Of a DNA stretch of 64,000 nt, positions 9,050 to 17,040 are shown one piece after another (within the stretch, counting starts at the first letter, position 1; the number at the start of each line of letters is the position of its first letter). This DNA is from RGIG1828 sp045654685. GTDB taxonomy: Bacteria; Bacillota; Clostridia; UMGS1810. The notes beneath the pieces were generated by a model. It saw only the letters and a program-made list of their open reading frames with translations, made no database searches and was not told the DNA's origin. The translations under genes were made by a program, and so were the position numbers. The stretch covers positions 1 through 64,000 of the forward strand of contig JAZONV010000082.1 of assembly GCA_045654685.1 (NCBI GenBank). Reading direction: 5' to 3'.

Positions 9050-9934
9050 TTACATCATTTCCAACATCTTTTGACAAATTTTTGCATACTCTTCCAAAGA
9101 CAATGTCTCTCCCCTTCTTGTGGGCTGAACATCGCAAGATATGAGGCACTCGGAAACTTTTTCTTTTGAAAGGGGAACAAGGGGACTGTTTGAAAGAGCA
9201 TTCAAAAGAGTTTTTCTTCTTTGTCCGAATGCCGCTTTAATAATAGAAAAAAGCAAATTTTCATTTGTCACCTTCACTTTCTTTTCATCTCTCAAAGAAA
9301 GTTTTATCACCGTTGATGAAACTTTTGGCTGGGGTATAAAAGACGAAGGGGGAACATGGGTGATAATTTCGGGTATGGAGTGGTAGTTGACAGACAAAGT
9401 TATTGCTCCGTAGTCTTTTGTGCCTTCTTTTGCACCAAGGCGCAAAGCCACCTCTTTTTGAATCATCACGGTTATTGAGTCAATATTCAGGTTTTCTTCC
9501 AGAAGGTGCATAATGATCGGAGTGGTAATATAATATGGCAGATTTGCCACAACTTTCACCTTTTCTCCATCAAATTCATCTTCTATTATTCTTTTAAGGT
9601 CGCATTTTAACACATCTGCATTAATAATCTTCAGATTGTCAAAATCTGAAAGGTTATCTTCCAAAATGGGAACCAGAGATGAGTCAATTTCTATGCACAC
9701 AACCTTTTTTGCCTTCATTAAAAGTCTTTGGGTGAGAGTTCCAAACCCCGGTCCTATTTCAATGACCGAAGTTTCAGAGTCGATTCCTGATGATGAAACA
9801 ATGGATTCCAGAACATTTTCATCAATCAGAAAATTTTGTCCCAAAGATTTTGAAAAATGAAAACCGCTGCTTTCAAGTATTTCCTTGATAACTTTTACTG
9901 ATGCAAGATTTTTCATTGTTTTTATCTCTTTCAC
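9050..9934 (-). CDS. rsmA: 16S rRNA dimethyladenosine transferase
   Basis: RsmA (KsgA) dimethylates two adjacent adenines near the 3' end of 16S rRNA during small-subunit assembly, using SAM. Visible motifs are KSLGQNFLID at the N-terminus, the SAM-binding VIEIGPGFGTLTQ, and catalytic motif IV NLPYYITTPII. Length (294 residues) is normal. A GTG at 9934 overlaps the divIVA stop codon (GTGA), suggesting translational coupling. An in-frame ATG at 9916 is the alternative start, and neither has a strong ribosome binding site. It is the last gene of the leftward divIVA cluster, an uncommon neighbour for rsmA. Confidence 0.96.
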   Translation of the reverse strand: MKEIKTMKNLASVKVIKEILESSGFHFSKSLGQNFLIDENVLESIVSSSGIDSETSVIEIGPGFGTLTQRLLMKAKKVVCIEIDSSLVPILEDNLSDFDNLKIINADVLKCDLKRIIEDEFDGEKVKVVANLPYYITTPIIMHLLEENLNIDSITVMIQKEVALRLGAKEGTKDYGAITLSVNYHSIPEIITHVPPSSFIPQPKVSSTVIKLSLRDEKKVKVTNENLLFSIIKAAFGQRRKTLLNALSNSPLVPLSKEKVSECLISCDVQPTRRGETLSLEEYAKICQKMLEMM

Positions 9935-10395
9935 ATTTCTTTTTCTTCAATATTTTCAGCCACTTTGTCCAATGAATCAATCTGGAGCTGAAGTTGAGAT
10001 TTTGTACGTTTTACAAAGAGAGAAACATTGTTTTTTATTTCTTCAAAACTTGAAGTGATTTTGTTTAATCTCTCTATGGCTTTGTTTATTATTTCCTGTG
10101 ATTGCTGATTTGCCTGATTTATTATGGCTTCAGCTTCTTTTTTTGCAGAAGCGGAAAGTTGTTCTGCAGAACCTTGTGCCACAATGAGGGTGTTTTTCAT
10201 GGTTTCTTCCATGTTTTTGTAGGTTTCAAGGAGTTTTGAAAGTTCCTTGATTTTTTCCTGGGAAGCAAGATATTCTTTATAAATAAGTTCGTATTCTATG
10301 AGAATTTCATCCTGAAATTCGTCAACTTCCTGTTTTTTGTAGCCAAAGGCAGAGCTTGAAAAAGATCTTGTCTGAATATCCAGGGGGGTTATCAT
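9931..10395 (-). CDS. divIVA: DivIVA-domain cell division protein
   Basis: DivIVA proteins are coiled-coil membrane-curvature sensors that mark poles and septa. This 154-residue protein has the DivIVA N-terminal signature (ITPLDIQTRSFSSSAFGYKK, then EVDEFQDEI) for membrane binding. A long heptad-rich coiled coil covers about 30-145, with an alanine/glutamine-rich stretch. It is 21 bp downstream of ylmH and sepF, the conserved Firmicute division cluster. A TTAAGGAGG-like ribosome binding site precedes its ATG. Confidence 0.93.
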   Translation of the reverse strand: MITPLDIQTRSFSSSAFGYKKQEVDEFQDEILIEYELIYKEYLASQEKIKELSKLLETYKNMEETMKNTLIVAQGSAEQLSASAKKEAEAIINQANQQSQEIINKAIERLNKITSSFEEIKNNVSLFVKRTKSQLQLQIDSLDKVAENIEEKEM

Positions 10396-10416
10396 TTGTG
10401 TTTCCTCCTTAAAATT

Positions 10417-11184
10417 TTATGCAAATTTGTTTATTTCAATATGTATTCTTCCCTTTTTTGTCACATACCCGTCCGTTTTTATGATAAACTTGCCAAAACC
10501 TCTTACAGTCAAGGTGTCACCGTCTTTTACGGGGGCAGAAACAGAGGTGGTTTCCTTATAGTTCAAAAGCACAAGTCCTCTTGATATGAGTTGTGTTGCC
10601 GCACTTCTTGATTTTTTAACAGCGGATGCCACAACCGAATCCAGGCGAAGGGAAGAAACTGTTGAATCATAGGTCACATATTCACGGTTGATTTTTATGT
10701 CTTCAAGATTTGTGCATAGTGAGCACACCACGCCGGTGTTTGAAATTTTGACGAGGTTATCTGCGATAAATGGTGCAATTTCGTCCAACGCAAAAATATA
10801 TGCTCCATTGTCGCAAAGGACAATATCCCCTATCATTTCTCTTTTTATGCCAAGAGACAAAACCGTTCCCAGATAATCTCTGTGGGAAAGTTCCTTTGAG
10901 CCTTTGGACAAAACTTTGATTGCACAAATCGGATACCCGTCATAGTTTTCGCCAAAGGATGCAACCACTCTTTCGGCGTCTTCATATCCACCGAAAAAGT
11001 TTATGGGACAAACATCTTTTGGAAAATGGTTATATATGGTTTGCGCATCAATGGGAGTAAGGAATTTTGAAAAAAGGCATCTGCCGGAAAATATGGCTTT
11101 GTTATACAAGTCTTTTGCGTGGGAAATCAGGATTTTTGTTTCAGGGGAATCTGTTGGCAGAAAAAAACTTTTATCTTTTTTCAT
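10417..11184 (-). CDS. ylmH: YlmH-family S4 RNA-binding protein
   Basis: A 255-residue YlmH-type protein. The N-terminal two thirds matches the YlmH-specific domain (FLTPIDAQTIYN, FFGGYEDAERVVASF, SHRDYLGTVLSLGIKREMIGDI). The C-terminal third is an S4 RNA-binding domain (SSLRLDSVVASAVKKSRSAA...LISRGLVLLN...V.DGDTLTVRGFGKF). Members sit beside sepF and divIVA in most Firmicutes. They have been linked to division and, more recently, to ribosome-associated quality control. Three bases separate it from sepF, so they are co-transcribed. Confidence 0.93.
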   Translation of the reverse strand: MKKDKSFFLPTDSPETKILISHAKDLYNKAIFSGRCLFSKFLTPIDAQTIYNHFPKDVCPINFFGGYEDAERVVASFGENYDGYPICAIKVLSKGSKELSHRDYLGTVLSLGIKREMIGDIVLCDNGAYIFALDEIAPFIADNLVKISNTGVVCSLCTNLEDIKINREYVTYDSTVSSLRLDSVVASAVKKSRSAATQLISRGLVLLNYKETTSVSAPVKDGDTLTVRGFGKFIIKTDGYVTKKGRIHIEINKFA

Positions 11185-11187
11185 AAA

Positions 11188-11649
11188 TCAAAATACGTCG
11201 AAAATTCCCTGGGTTTTAAGTTCGTCGCTGAAATCTCCCATTATTCCCATGGTGTTTGGAACGATTAAGAGGATTCCTGCTGAAACCTGCTGCATACTTC
11301 CGTCAAGGGCATAGACTGCTCCGCTTAAAAAATCAAAGATTTTGGATGCAATGCTCTTTTCCAGTTTTTCGAGATTCACCACAACGGGTTTTTTCTCTTT
11401 CAGATGATCCACAATTTCCGGAGCATCGTTGTAGTTCATTGGCTGCATAACCACAACTTTAAGCTGTGCTGTTGTGTTGATGTTTACAACTCTGCTTCTT
11501 CTTGGTGCAGAAGACGAGGGTGCAGAATCTTCATAGCTTCTTTTTCTTACGGGAATTGTTGCAGGTTCATTTATCGGAGTTACAACATCATCTGCTTCTT
11601 CTTCCGATATCCCTATTGTGTTTTTTACCCAATCCATAATTGAACTCAT
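11188..11649 (-). CDS. sepF: cell division protein SepF
   Basis: SepF bundles FtsZ filaments and ties the Z-ring to the membrane. Its 153 residues show the expected parts: an N-terminal amphipathic helix (MSSIMDWVKNTIG), a serine/arginine-rich linker, and a C-terminal SepF domain (VVMQPMNYNDAPEIVDHLKE...FLSGAVYALDGSMQQVSAGILLIVPN). An AAGGAGG ribosome binding site precedes the ATG. Upstream is the structured element at 11735-11983, so its leader or promoter region overlaps that element. Confidence 0.95.
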   Translation of the reverse strand: MSSIMDWVKNTIGISEEEADDVVTPINEPATIPVRKRSYEDSAPSSSAPRRSRVVNINTTAQLKVVVMQPMNYNDAPEIVDHLKEKKPVVVNLEKLEKSIASKIFDFLSGAVYALDGSMQQVSAGILLIVPNTMGIMGDFSDELKTQGIFDVF

Positions 11650-11716
11650 AATTTTTTCCTCCTTGGATTTTAATTTATTAGTTATCTGATTTGTTTTTCA
11701 TGTTTATAGGTCTGGA

Positions 11717-11748
11717 TTTTTTCCTATCCCCACGGGGATAGGAAAAAA
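11717..11748. repeat. palindrome at the left edge of the structured element
   Basis: A near-perfect inverted repeat: CCTATCCCC, AC, GGGGATAGG flanked by T6 and A6 that extend the stem. It does not end in a U-run on either strand, so it is not a canonical terminator. Its right arm is also the left arm of the outer helix of the element at 11735-11983, so the two pairings are mutually exclusive. Copy 2 at 63.7 kb lacks this palindrome. Confidence 0.7.
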
Positions 11749-11983
11749 AGAAACGGAATTGTCAAATCGAATGCGAAACGTTTACGGTTCGCACGATAGC
11801 CCGAAGCTGTACAAAGGTACAGCGAGGGTGAGATTTGGCAATATCAAAAAGACATATAATCAGAAAAAATCTTAAAAAGATTTTTTCTTCATATCCAACA
11901 ATGATTATAAAATATACTTAAAATAACACATATTACATAATTATATTTTTGTCTTTTTGAGTTCCGGACTTTTTTTACATCCC
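11735..11983 (+). ncRNA. structured non-coding RNA candidate, copy 1
   Basis: The 11650-11974 gap between yggS and sepF is filled by a folded element that recurs at 63694-63959. Helices: P0 (GGGAT 11735-11739 and AAAAAAAG 11743-11750 with CTTTTTTT 11969-11976 and ATCCC 11979-11983); P1 (11759-11768 with 11832-11841); P2 hairpin (TGCGAA 11772-11777 with TTCGCA 11788-11793); P3 hairpin (CCC/GGG and GCTGTAC 11806-11812 with GTACAGC 11817-11823); P4 (CAAAAAGACA 11845-11854 with TGTCTTTTTG 11950-11959); and P5 hairpin (11863-11873 with 11877-11887). All six recur in copy 2 with compensating changes. The plus strand is preferred because unpaired bases are then purine-rich, but the strand is not proven. 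It overlaps the last nine bases of yggS. Confidence 0.75.
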
Positions 11984-12658
11984 GGTCACAAAGAGACTTC
12001 TTCCGGGGCGTATAATTGTTGCCCCACACTCAATTGCTTCCTCGTAGTCTCCGCTCATACCCATGGAAAGATGCTCCATAGAAACCCCCTCATAATTTTT
12101 CTCTTTGATTTTTTCTGACAGATTTTTAAGATTTGAAAAAACAGATTTGAGGGTTTCTTCATCTGCTCCGAGGGGTGCCATTGTCATAAGACCGAGGATG
12201 CGGACGTTTTTCATATTCTTAATTTCTTCAATGAGAGAGAAAATTTCATCGGGACTGATTCCGCTTTTGTTTTCTTCGCCCGAATTTACCTCTATGAGAA
12301 TATCCATCACTTTTGAAAGTTTTTCACATTTTGAATTGATTTCTTTTGCAAGCTTCACAGAATCCACAGAGTGAATCATTGAAACCTTGTCTGCAATATA
12401 TTTAACCTTATTTGTCTGAAGATGTCCTATTATGTGCCATTTCACATCTTTTCTCACATCGTCATATTTGCTCATCAGTTCCTGAACACGGTTTTCGCCG
12501 ATGTCGGTTATTCCGAGAGATATAGCTTCATTAATTTCCTGTGCACTTCTTGTCTTTGTGACAGCAAGGATAAGAACATCTTTCTCATCTCTTCCCGACC
12601 TTCGGCAAGCATTTTTAACATTTTCTCTTATTTTTTCAAGATTATCTCTGATAGCCAT
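11975..12658 (-). CDS. yggS: YggS-family PLP homeostasis protein
   Basis: A pyridoxal-phosphate-binding TIM-barrel protein of the YggS/PROSC family, which buffers PLP and affects amino acid metabolism without known enzyme activity. Its 227 residues carry the PLP lysine in ILAVTKT (Lys35), the HIIGHLQTNKVKYI segment, and the C-terminal phosphate-binding region LSMGMSGDYEEAI...IRPGRSLF. In Firmicutes the gene is usually next to sepF. Here it lies in the same orientation, separated from sepF by the structured element. Its 3' end overlaps that element by a few codons. Confidence 0.95.
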   Translation of the reverse strand: MAIRDNLEKIRENVKNACRRSGRDEKDVLILAVTKTRSAQEINEAISLGITDIGENRVQELMSKYDDVRKDVKWHIIGHLQTNKVKYIADKVSMIHSVDSVKLAKEINSKCEKLSKVMDILIEVNSGEENKSGISPDEIFSLIEEIKNMKNVRILGLMTMAPLGADEETLKSVFSNLKNLSEKIKEKNYEGVSMEHLSMGMSGDYEEAIECGATIIRPGRSLFVTGM

Positions 12659-12664
12659 AATTAA

Positions 12665-13879
12665 TCACCCTTTTAATTCTTTTTTTCCGCTGACGATGAT
12701 TTCGTCATACAAAAGCAGGGGATTGATCCCTGTGTTGTTCATCTTTACAATTGCTTTCTCTTTGTCTTTATATATAATTTCAATGTTTCTGAATTTTACC
12801 GTTGACTCTGTACGCACATATACCCCGGGTTTTGAATCAATTACTCTTATTGCCTTTATGGGCACAAGAAGCCCTTCATAGGATTCGGTTACAACCGTGA
12901 GGGAAACAAATCTGTTTGCAAGGGCATACTCGCTGTGAGATATTGATGAGAAGGAAAGAACGTATCTTCCGTTAAGTCCCGGAGATATATATTCAAGTGT
13001 TGCTTTGATTTCCTTGTTTTCCCCTCCGAATCTCAAAATAACCGAAGAACCTTCTTTGAATTTCTTTGCGGTTTTTGCGTCGGTGCACACACTAACCCAC
13101 CATTTGGAGTTGTCACAGATTTTGTATACAACCCCTTCTTTGAGAGCATCTTTTGAAGAATGTTCTTTTTTCATTATCTTGTCAAAATCGGACACAGTCA
13201 TTGAAAGGGGAAGGTCGGGGGTGAGAACAGATTCATAACCATCCAGGGATGTTGTGAAAACCCCGTGGCTTTCGGCAAGAATTTCACGGGTCTTTCCGCG
13301 GTAGCGTTTCATGATGGTAATTTTTTTTGATTCAAGGCTTTCTTTTGTTTCCATTGTTTTGCCCGTATCGGAAGAAGCTGTTGATTTTCTCACAAGAAGA
13401 AGGTTCATATCTTCCTTAAGAGATGCAATTTTTCTCATGTCTCTTTTTTGGGCAGTATCAAAAAGGAGAGAAAAGTTGCTGTCAATTTCTTCATCAATTT
13501 TCTTTTCATCAATTTCCATTGCATTCATGTCATCGGGAGATGTTTCTATTTCGGCAAGTTTGCGGTTGATGTCTGAAAGTTGTTTCTTTGTATCATCATC
13601 AATGGATGAATCATAGTGAATGGCAACAAGCTTTCCTTTTGCCACCATTTCGCCCTCGGTAACTGCCGGATCAAGCACTCCCATTTCTGTTATGCCGGAT
13701 TCTCTGGCGGTAACAAGAGTTTCGCTTCTTGTGATAACCCCGTCAAATGAATATGATGTTTCAATTTCTTCAAGTTGGGCAACAACTGTTTCGCTTGGAG
13801 ATGTAATCATATTCACAAGATTATATATAATAAATATCAGTCCTGCAAGAATCAGGATTTTCGGAAACCATTTTTTCAT
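12665..13879 (-). CDS. HlyD-like membrane-fusion protein
   Basis: A 404-residue protein with one N-terminal membrane helix (ILILAGLIFIIYNLV), then a barrel-sandwich-like segment (ETSYSFDGVITRSETLVTARESG), a charged coiled-coil insertion (about 80-170), and a C-terminal beta-rich part (GLLVPIKAIRVIDSKPGVYVR). This matches HlyD-type adaptor proteins often found beside yggS and sepF in Clostridia. No transporter gene is adjacent, so the partner is unknown. The second of two consecutive ATGs is chosen because it is better spaced from AGGTGA. It ends 6 bp before yggS. Confidence 0.8.
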   Translation of the reverse strand: MKKWFPKILILAGLIFIIYNLVNMITSPSETVVAQLEEIETSYSFDGVITRSETLVTARESGITEMGVLDPAVTEGEMVAKGKLVAIHYDSSIDDDTKKQLSDINRKLAEIETSPDDMNAMEIDEKKIDEEIDSNFSLLFDTAQKRDMRKIASLKEDMNLLLVRKSTASSDTGKTMETKESLESKKITIMKRYRGKTREILAESHGVFTTSLDGYESVLTPDLPLSMTVSDFDKIMKKEHSSKDALKEGVVYKICDNSKWWVSVCTDAKTAKKFKEGSSVILRFGGENKEIKATLEYISPGLNGRYVLSFSSISHSEYALANRFVSLTVVTESYEGLLVPIKAIRVIDSKPGVYVRTESTVKFRNIEIIYKDKEKAIVKMNNTGINPLLLYDEIIVSGKKELKG

Positions 13880-13922
13880 CATATCACCTGTAACCTAAAT
13901 ATATAAATCAACAAGTCTGAAA

Positions 13923-14855
13923 TCAGACAAAATTCTTTTCTTCTAAAATCTTCATTGCTTCCTTTTCGCCGTCGGGTGTGGCTGAAAGATTTATCCAGTT
14001 CACTTCAGGATTTCTTCCAAACCATGTGAGCTGTCTTTTGGCATATCTTCTCGAATCTCTTTTTAAGATTCGGACAGCTTCGGAAAGAGTGGCTTTTCCT
14101 TTGATGTACCAGATGAGTTCTTTGTAGCCGAGAGCCTGCATGCTTGTGTGATTTTGGCCAAGGCCTGAATTGTAGAGATTCATAACCTCATCCATAAGTC
14201 CTGCTTCCATCATAAGGTCAACTCTTTTGTCGATTCTTTCATAAAGCTCCTCCCTTTCTCTTGTAAGACCGATATACACATAGTCGTAGGGAGAGGGTTT
14301 TTCTTTTGTTTTTTCGTTGTGCACAGAAATTGGTTCGCCTGTGAGGGTGTAATATTCAATGGCGCGGATAACTCTTTTGATGTTGTTGGGGTGAATGGAG
14401 CGGGCACTTTCCGGGTCGACCTTGGCAAGTCTTTCGTGAAGAGACACAGCTCCGTGATTTTTTGCAAATTCTTCAAGTTCCCGTCTTAAATCAGGGTCTT
14501 TTTCCCCCTCTTCGGAAAAGTCAATATCTCTTATGAATGAATCCACATAGAGACCTGTTCCGCCCACAAGAATTACGCTTTTCCCTTTTTTGAAAACATC
14601 TTCTGCAACCTTTTTGGCATCTTTGCAATAGTCCGAAACCGAATAGGATTCAAAAGGAGAAACAATGTCTATCATGTGATGAGGCACGTTTTGCATTTCT
14701 TCTTTTGTAACCTTTGCAGTTCCGATATCCATGCCTTTATAAATCTGCATAGAGTCAGAGGATATTATCTCTGCACCGATTCTTTTTGCAATTTTCACAG
14801 AAAGGTCGGTTTTTCCGCAACCTGTGGGGCCTGTAATAACCAATACTTTATTCAT
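13923..14855 (-). CDS. miaA: tRNA dimethylallyltransferase MiaA
   Basis: MiaA adds a dimethylallyl group to A37 of tRNAs reading UNN codons, using DMAPP. The 310 residues begin MNKVLVITGPTGCGKTDLS, containing the P-loop. Then come the conserved DSMQIYKGMDIGTAK, VPHHMIDI, VGGTGLYV, and the tRNA-contacting ...YAKRQLTWF near the C-terminus. It starts 7 bp after the mutL stop codon, so miaA is the tail of a mutS-mutL-miaA operon. MiaB, the next enzyme acting on the same base, is encoded upstream on the same strand. Confidence 0.97.
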   Translation of the reverse strand: MNKVLVITGPTGCGKTDLSVKIAKRIGAEIISSDSMQIYKGMDIGTAKVTKEEMQNVPHHMIDIVSPFESYSVSDYCKDAKKVAEDVFKKGKSVILVGGTGLYVDSFIRDIDFSEEGEKDPDLRRELEEFAKNHGAVSLHERLAKVDPESARSIHPNNIKRVIRAIEYYTLTGEPISVHNEKTKEKPSPYDYVYIGLTREREELYERIDKRVDLMMEAGLMDEVMNLYNSGLGQNHTSMQALGYKELIWYIKGKATLSEAVRILKRDSRRYAKRQLTWFGRNPEVNWINLSATPDGEKEAMKILEEKNFV

Positions 14856-14862
14856 AGTCTAT

Positions 14863-17040
14863 CTACACTCTTTTAAACTGTTTTTCCATTTCATATTCAC
14901 TCATTGAAATGCATATGGGTCTGCCGTGGGGGCAGGTGTTTATATAGTCCAGGGAAATAATCTTTTCCGAGAGACTTTCCATCTCTTTTCTTGTGAGAAT
15001 CTGATTCCCCTTTATTGCCCGTTTGCACGCCATTGTATGAAGAACATCTTCAAGCAATGTTTTTGTGATATTGGCGCATCCTTTTTCTAAAAGGGCGAGA
15101 ATTTCTCTGAATGTATCTCCCGGATTGGAATCTTGCAAAATTGCAGGAACACTTCTTATGAGAACTGTGTTTTCGCCAAACCTTTCAAGTTCAAAACCGA
15201 GAGATGTGAAAAACTCTTCTTTTTCCCAAACAAGGGGAAAAGTGATTGGGTCAAGATTGACAGTTTCGCCAATTAAAAGATTTTGGGAATATATTTCCTT
15301 TGATTCATAATCTTTCAAAAGGTCTTCAAAGAAAAGTCTTTCCTGGGCGGCGTGCTGGTCAATTATGAGAAGTTTTTTGTCCATCTGAACCAGAATGTAT
15401 GTTGCAAAGACCTGACCGATGACGGAAAAATCAACACCTGCAATTTTTTGTGGTGGTGATTGTTTTTCTTTTTGAAAATCCGCGGCAGAGTCTGTGGCAT
15501 CTTCTTTTTTTGAGATGGTGTCCGCATCTTTTACGGAAACATCCTTTGATGTTTCCACAAATTCCCCAAAGGTGTTTTCTTTTTTACCAAATTGCATATC
15601 TTCCCTAAATTCTTGAGGTTTCACATCAGCAAGGGGGTCGTTTTGGGGATTTTCGCCCATGTCTTTCCCGTCGGAAGATGGAATTGCTTCTTTTTTTATC
15701 ATGGGAGAGTCTTCATTTTTGCTGACGGGAGAATTTCTTAAAAGTCCGGGAATTTTGCCCGAGAAGAAAACATTGTTTTTTATGTGATCTGAAATGTCCT
15801 CAATTTTGTCCCGGGTATCGACTTCACATTTTGGCTTTTCAGGCTGTGGGTCTGAAAGCTTTTCAAAATGATTCTGATGCTTTGTTGAGGGTTGTTCTTT
15901 TCTGATATCCTCGCTGACGTCTTGGGGACTTTTGTAGAAAGAGTCCCTCAAAAGGTTTATGTCAATTTGTGTTGCTTTGTTTTTTTCTTTTATAATTTCT
16001 TCACGTATTTTTTCCTGTGCTCTGTCTTTTGAGAGAGAAACATCGGGGATGTGCTTTTGTGAAGTCAGGGCATTTTTAACAGCCCAATATATGCTGTGAT
16101 AAACTTTTTTGTCATCGGAAAAACGGACTTCGATTTTTGTGGGGTGAACATTAACGTCAACAAAATTCCCCGAAACATTTATATTAAGAATTGCCATGGG
16201 GAATTTTCCCGACATGAGAAAATTCTGAAAAGCCTCCCCAAGTGAAGCACTAATAATTTTTGAGGTTATATATCGGGAGTTTATGAAAAAAACCTGACCT
16301 CGTCTGTCTTTGCGGCTGACTTCCTGATCTCCGATAAACCCCGTGACAGAAATGCCTTCGTCTGAATATTCAACGGGAATCATGTGGGACGGAAAATCTT
16401 TTCCGTATACAGAATATATGGCACTCAAAAGTTTTGAATCACCCCGGGATGACGAAACCTGTTTTCCGTTTGAAATGAGTTTTATCTTAACTTCCGGATG
16501 GGACAAAATCAGTTTTGATACTGCATCTGTCACATATCCGGACTCTGTTTTGTCACTTTTTAAAAATTTCATTCTTGCAGGCGTGTTGAAAAACAAATCT
16601 CTCACAATGATAGTTGTTCCGTCAGAACATCCTGCATCGTCTTTTGAAATAACTTCTCCCCCTTCAATTGAAAGGCAGATGCCAAAATCACACTCTTTTG
16701 TTTTTGTGAAAAGATCCACTCTTGAAACAGCGGCAATACTTGCCAGAGCTTCACCACGAAAGCCGAGGGTGTAGATGGCGTTCAGATCTTCTTCGGTTTT
16801 GATTTTGCTTGTGGCATGACGAAGAAAAGCGGTCTCTGCCTCGTCAGGGGCAATTCCGCATCCGTCATCTGTTACACGGATGTATGTCATACCGCCGTTT
16901 TTGATTTCAACGGTAACGGATTTTGCACCGGCATCAATAGAGTTTTCCACAAGCTCTTTGACCACAGATGCAGGTCTTTCGACCACTTCACCTGCGGCTA
17001 TCATATTTGCTATTGTTTGGGGAAGTACGTTAATTTTCAT
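14863..17040 (-). CDS. mutL: DNA mismatch repair protein MutL
   Basis: MutL couples mismatch recognition by MutS to strand incision. The 725 residues show the GHKL ATPase (AAGEVVERPASVVKELVENSIDAG, read in pieces, with GFRGEAL), a transducer domain, a long charged linker (about 350-530), and a C-terminal dimer domain. The endonuclease motif DQHAAQERLFFE is present, with CKRAIKGNQ and CPHGRPICISM, so this is a nicking-type MutL. That agrees with absence of MutH outside gamma-proteobacteria. The start codon overlaps the mutS stop (TGATG), indicating translational coupling. Confidence 0.97.
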   Translation of the reverse strand: MKINVLPQTIANMIAAGEVVERPASVVKELVENSIDAGAKSVTVEIKNGGMTYIRVTDDGCGIAPDEAETAFLRHATSKIKTEEDLNAIYTLGFRGEALASIAAVSRVDLFTKTKECDFGICLSIEGGEVISKDDAGCSDGTTIIVRDLFFNTPARMKFLKSDKTESGYVTDAVSKLILSHPEVKIKLISNGKQVSSSRGDSKLLSAIYSVYGKDFPSHMIPVEYSDEGISVTGFIGDQEVSRKDRRGQVFFINSRYITSKIISASLGEAFQNFLMSGKFPMAILNINVSGNFVDVNVHPTKIEVRFSDDKKVYHSIYWAVKNALTSQKHIPDVSLSKDRAQEKIREEIIKEKNKATQIDINLLRDSFYKSPQDVSEDIRKEQPSTKHQNHFEKLSDPQPEKPKCEVDTRDKIEDISDHIKNNVFFSGKIPGLLRNSPVSKNEDSPMIKKEAIPSSDGKDMGENPQNDPLADVKPQEFREDMQFGKKENTFGEFVETSKDVSVKDADTISKKEDATDSAADFQKEKQSPPQKIAGVDFSVIGQVFATYILVQMDKKLLIIDQHAAQERLFFEDLLKDYESKEIYSQNLLIGETVNLDPITFPLVWEKEEFFTSLGFELERFGENTVLIRSVPAILQDSNPGDTFREILALLEKGCANITKTLLEDVLHTMACKRAIKGNQILTRKEMESLSEKIISLDYINTCPHGRPICISMSEYEMEKQFKRV

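Noticed and set aside
11717..11748. Palindrome considered as an intrinsic terminator
   Set aside because: The T-run precedes the stem and an A-run follows it on both strands, so neither direction has the required 3' U-run.
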